A stretch of 64,000 nucleotides of DNA. It comes from Bradyrhizobium neotropicale. GTDB taxonomy: Bacteria; Pseudomonadota; Alphaproteobacteria; Rhizobiales; Xanthobacteraceae. The notes beneath the pieces are model-generated. The model was not told where the DNA came from. It saw only the letters and a program-made list of their open reading frames with translations, and did not search any database. Numbering within the stretch: position 1 is the stretch's first letter; the number at the start of each line of letters is the position of its first letter. Location: the NCBI RefSeq assembly GCF_001641695.1, contig NZ_LSEF01000113.1, forward strand, positions 77,948-141,947, given 5' to 3'. Position numbers and translations under genes: made by a program. This document shows positions 62,051-64,000 of the stretch, piece after piece.

Positions 62051-62656
62051 TTAAGCGGCGCGAAGATTGATCGCGGCCTCGAGCGCGCCCGCCAGCGCCT
62101 TTTCGCGATGCTCCGGCCCTACCTGGATGCCGTCGGCAATAATGAATTCGGGATTGACGCCGATGAAGCCGAACACGCCGCGCAAGTAGGTTTCGAGATG
62201 CTCGAGCGCGGCGAGCGGCGTGCCTGCGCCATAGTAGCCGCCGCGTGAGATCGCCAGGATCACCCGCTTGCCACCGGCGAGGCCCTGCGGTCCGTTCGCC
62301 CCGTAGCTGAACGTCTTGCCTGCCACCACGATGCGGTCGATCCAGGCCTTGAGCTGGCTCGGGATCGTGAAGTTGTACATGGGGGCGCCGATCACGACGA
62401 TATCGGCAGCAAGGAACTCGTCGAGCGCGGTCGCACCCGCTGCAAGGTCGGGGCCGAGTTCCGCTGGTGCGGGCGCGCCCTGCGCGACCGCGAGGTGCGA
62501 TCCGGAAAGATGGGCCAGCGGGGTCTGCGTCAGGTCACGATAGACGATGTCGAGCGACGGCGTCGCCTGCTTGAGCCTGTCGACGATGGCGGCGGAAACT
62601 TGCCGGCTGACGGAGTGGGGGCCGAGCACGCTGGAGTCGATATGAAGGAGTTTCAT
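62051..62656 (-). CDS. azoR: FMN-dependent NADH-azoreductase
   Basis: 201-residue homodimeric flavoprotein that reduces quinones and azo dyes. Motifs: MKLLHIDSSVLGPHSVSRQVSAAIVDRL (FMN phosphate site), DIVVIGAPMYNFTIPSQLKAWIDRIVVAGKTFSYGANGPQGLAGGKRVILAISRGG (flavin-binding and substrate loop). Length and motif order match E. coli AzoR. It is divergent from an HxlR regulator, the arrangement of AzoR1-YodB in Bacillus; I infer control by quinones. Confidence 0.94.
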   Translation of the reverse strand: MKLLHIDSSVLGPHSVSRQVSAAIVDRLKQATPSLDIVYRDLTQTPLAHLSGSHLAVAQGAPAPAELGPDLAAGATALDEFLAADIVVIGAPMYNFTIPSQLKAWIDRIVVAGKTFSYGANGPQGLAGGKRVILAISRGGYYGAGTPLAALEHLETYLRGVFGFIGVNPEFIIADGIQVGPEHREKALAGALEAAINLRAA

Positions 62657-62739
62657 TTGGGATCACCCTGGTATAGGATTGTAACCAGCGCTACATGAGT
62701 GACTATCGAAATCCCCGCAAGAACGCACTTTTTTGAGCC
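62657..62739. promoter_or_regulatory. azoR-hxlR divergent control region
   Basis: 83 bases shared by both promoters. TGTA-N8-TACA lies at 62680-62695 (TGTAACCAGCGCTACA); the inner bases are only partly symmetric. The minus-strand azoR ribosome site is beside 62657. This is where an HxlR dimer would act. Confidence 0.45.
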
Positions 62740-63150
62740 ATGAGCACATCCTTGAAACTGACACACACCGATTTGCCTGCCGCGCCGAGGCCGGATCCCG
62801 ACCATGCGGACTGCCGCGGGGTCGCCTCCGTGCTGTCGCGCGTCGGCGACAAATGGAGCGTGTTCGTCATCATGATGCTCGGCGACGGGCCAAAGCGCTT
62901 CAACGAGCTCAAGCGCATGATCAACGGCATCTCGCAGCGGATGCTGACCTTGACGTTGCGCGGGCTGGAGCGCGACGGGCTCGTCACGCGCACGATCTTC
63001 CCGACCATTCCGCCGCGCGTGGATTACGAACTGACCGATCTCGGCCGCGGGCTGTCGCGGCCCGTGGAGGCGCTGGGCAAATGGGCGATGGAGCATCTTG
63101 AGCAGATCGAGGCGGCCCGTACGCGCTTCGATGGGCGCAACGAGCCCTAG
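62740..63150 (+). CDS. HxlR-family transcriptional regulator, copy 2
   Basis: 136 residues: DHADCRGVASVLSRVGDKWSVFVIMMLGDGPKRFNELKRMINGISQRMLTLTLRGLERDGLVTRTIFPTIPPRVDYELTDLGRGLSRPVEALGKWAMEHLEQI, a complete winged helix of the HxlR (DUF24) family with the sensor-type Cys25. It regulates, by context, the divergent azoR. Its stop codon TAG is at the left end of the IS element, so its reading frame is unbroken and the last codons are native (see findings). Confidence 0.92.
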   Translation: MSTSLKLTHTDLPAAPRPDPDHADCRGVASVLSRVGDKWSVFVIMMLGDGPKRFNELKRMINGISQRMLTLTLRGLERDGLVTRTIFPTIPPRVDYELTDLGRGLSRPVEALGKWAMEHLEQIEAARTRFDGRNEP

Positions 63151-63219
63151 GCGGTGTGGACTCTAAGGATTCCCTTTTGAGAGCAAATCAGATTCAAGGC
63201 TTCTTTTTGGGAGGCGGCC

Positions 63220-63600
63220 TTGGGTGTGATGGATCGTTTGGTGTTGAGCGACGCGGCCTGGGAGCGCATGGCGCCGCTGATCATAGGCCGGCCCGACCAG
63301 AAGGGTTCGACCGGGCGGGACAACCGGATGTTCGTGGAAGGTGTGCTCTGGATCGTGCGTACAGGCTCTCCCTGGCGCGACCTTCCGGAGGCGTTCGGAG
63401 ACTGGAACAGCGTATTCCGGCGCTTCAGTCGATGGAGCATCAAGGGTGTTTGGTGGCGGATCTTCGAGGCGATGTCTGATGATCCAGACTTCGAATATCT
63501 GATCGTCGATTCCACCATCGTCCGGGCGCATCAGCACGCCGCCGGGGCGAAAAAAGGGGGTCTGAAGATCAGGCGCTTGGCCGCTCGCGCGGCGGCCTGA
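63220..63600 (+). CDS. IS5-family transposase, ORF A
   Basis: 126 residues in the first frame: MDRLVLSDAAWERMAPLIIG, then QKGSTGRDNRMFVEGVLWIVRTGSPWRDLPEAFGDWNSVFRRFSRW (DUF4096-type N-terminus), ending EYLIVDSTIVRAHQHAAGAKKGG with the first catalytic Asp in VDST. The last 13 residues are out of frame. A GGGAGG site supports the TTG at 63220; ATG 63229 is an alternative. The -1 shift at 63550-63560 joins it to ORF B. Confidence 0.9.
   Translation: MGVMDRLVLSDAAWERMAPLIIGRPDQKGSTGRDNRMFVEGVLWIVRTGSPWRDLPEAFGDWNSVFRRFSRWSIKGVWWRIFEAMSDDPDFEYLIVDSTIVRAHQHAAGAKKGGLKIRRLAARAAA
63549..63560 (+). other. Programmed -1 frameshift site of the IS element
   Basis: A run of six A followed by five G lies in the last codons shared by both frames. 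Slipping back one base converts the frame into one that reads through GSEDQALGRSRGGLSTKIHMAV and joins ORF B. This is the standard expression signal in this IS group. Confidence 0.8.
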
Positions 63601-63614
63601 GCACGAAGATACAT

Positions 63615-63983
63615 ATGGCCGTTCGCGGCTTGGGGTGTCCTGTACGGTTCACGCTCACCGCAGGCCAGAAGGGCGATGCACCACAGGCCGCCGCATTGAT
63701 CGAGGGACTGCCGGCCGAGGTCGTCATCGCCGATACAGCCTATGACGCCGATCATTTGCGCCAAGACATCGCCGCCAAAAAGGCGCTCGCCGTCATCCCC
63801 AACAACCCGTCACGCGCCCTCAAATATCCGCTCGACAAACATCTCTATGCCCAGCGCCATCTCGTGGAATGCTGCTTCTCCAAACTCAAGCAGTTCCGCC
63901 GCGTCGCTACCCGCTTCGAAAAGACCGCCCGAAATTACCGAGCCGTCGTCACTCTCGCTGCCATCGTCCTATGGATGCGATAA
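63615..63983 (+). CDS. IS5-family transposase, ORF B (DDE domain)
   Basis: The visible ORF starts at an internal ATG (63615), but the fused product enters this frame from ORF A at the slippery tract. Contents: AVRGLGCPVRFTLTAGQKGDAPQAAALIEGLPAEVVIADTAYDADHLRQDIAAKKALAVIPNNPSRALKYPLDKHLYAQRHLVECCFSKLKQFRRVATRFEKTARNYRAVVTLAAIVLWMR. The second Asp is in IADTAYD and the Glu in HLVECCFSKLKQFRR. It ends 14 bases before the right inverted repeat edge. Confidence 0.92.
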   Translation: MAVRGLGCPVRFTLTAGQKGDAPQAAALIEGLPAEVVIADTAYDADHLRQDIAAKKALAVIPNNPSRALKYPLDKHLYAQRHLVECCFSKLKQFRRVATRFEKTARNYRAVVTLAAIVLWMR

Positions 63984-64000
63984 GTGTCCACACCGCCTAG

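Larger units (their letters stand above)
63150..63997 (+). mobile_element. IS5-family insertion sequence (IS427-like group), complete
   Basis: 848 bases. Terminal inverted repeats GGCGGTGTGGAC / GTCCACACCGCC (perfect) begin right after TA (63148-63149) and end before TA (63998-63999), the likely 2-base target duplication; CTAG is also duplicated at both ends, so a 4-base target is possible. Two overlapping-frame transposase ORFs with an A6G5 slippery tract fit a -1 programmed frameshift. DDE residues span both ORFs. The element looks intact and potentially active. Confidence 0.9.

Noticed and set aside
63220..63983. IS transposase considered a frameshifted pseudogene
   Set aside because: The A6G5 tract at the frame change and intact ends fit the programmed -1 frameshift known in this IS group, so I treat it as functional.

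Overview
The window is chromosomal DNA from a GC-rich alphaproteobacterium, most likely Bradyrhizobium or a close relative. The evidence is a set of alphaproteobacterial marker genes: MipZ, DivK-PleD, ClpS-ClpA, an EipB/DUF1849 protein, DUF1489, DUF3572 and a short phasin. Intergenic palindromes of the kind seen in bradyrhizobia recur many times. I found no tRNA, rRNA or CRISPR array. The genus call is recognition, not a search result.

Layout: 1-8.3 kb holds the end of an MgtE magnesium transporter, a small HTH protein, an aldo/keto reductase, a TonB/TolA-like proline-rich protein, a DUF599 membrane protein, a glutathione S-transferase, a YidB-like protein and several hypotheticals. 8.3-21 kb has panC, mipZ, an exported alpha/beta hydrolase, a von Willebrand A/J-domain pair, a D,D-carboxypeptidase with a SPOR domain, a phasin behind PhaR-like boxes, a TadG-like protein, and clpS-clpA. 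21-34 kb has a DHA2 exporter, an AraC regulator divergent from a nitrilase, a HAD phosphatase, an orphan TRAP binding protein, a lytic transglycosylase, azlCD, trmO, and a minus-strand run ridA-GDPD-FemAB-like-HIT, followed by eipB.

34.3-40.3 kb is the most accessory-looking block. A repeat-rich AIDA-type protein without signal peptide or beta-barrel lies divergent from an HlyB-like ABC exporter and an HlyD-like adaptor. I read this as a type I secretion locus with its own surface or matrix substrate. The 559-base intergenic region is AT-rich and contains a perfect 13-base palindrome.

40.3-52.7 kb has a second RidA, an ACT-domain protein, dinB-DUF3572, divK-pleD, a TetR/MFS divergent pair with a 16-base operator-like palindrome, rpmG, a flavin monooxygenase and a NUDIX hydrolase. 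52.3-58.3 kb is a topA-rnr-DUF983 operon. 58.7-63.2 kb clusters redox genes (a flavodoxin-like protein, an SDR and an azoreductase) with two HxlR regulators. The window ends in a complete IS5-family element with an apparent programmed -1 frameshift, inserted in the stop codon of the second HxlR gene.

Most of the window is ordinary core genome. The items most worth following are the AIDA/type I secretion locus, the vWA/J-domain membrane pair, the operator-like palindromes, and the dispersed repeats, which also create false N-terminal extensions in open reading frames.
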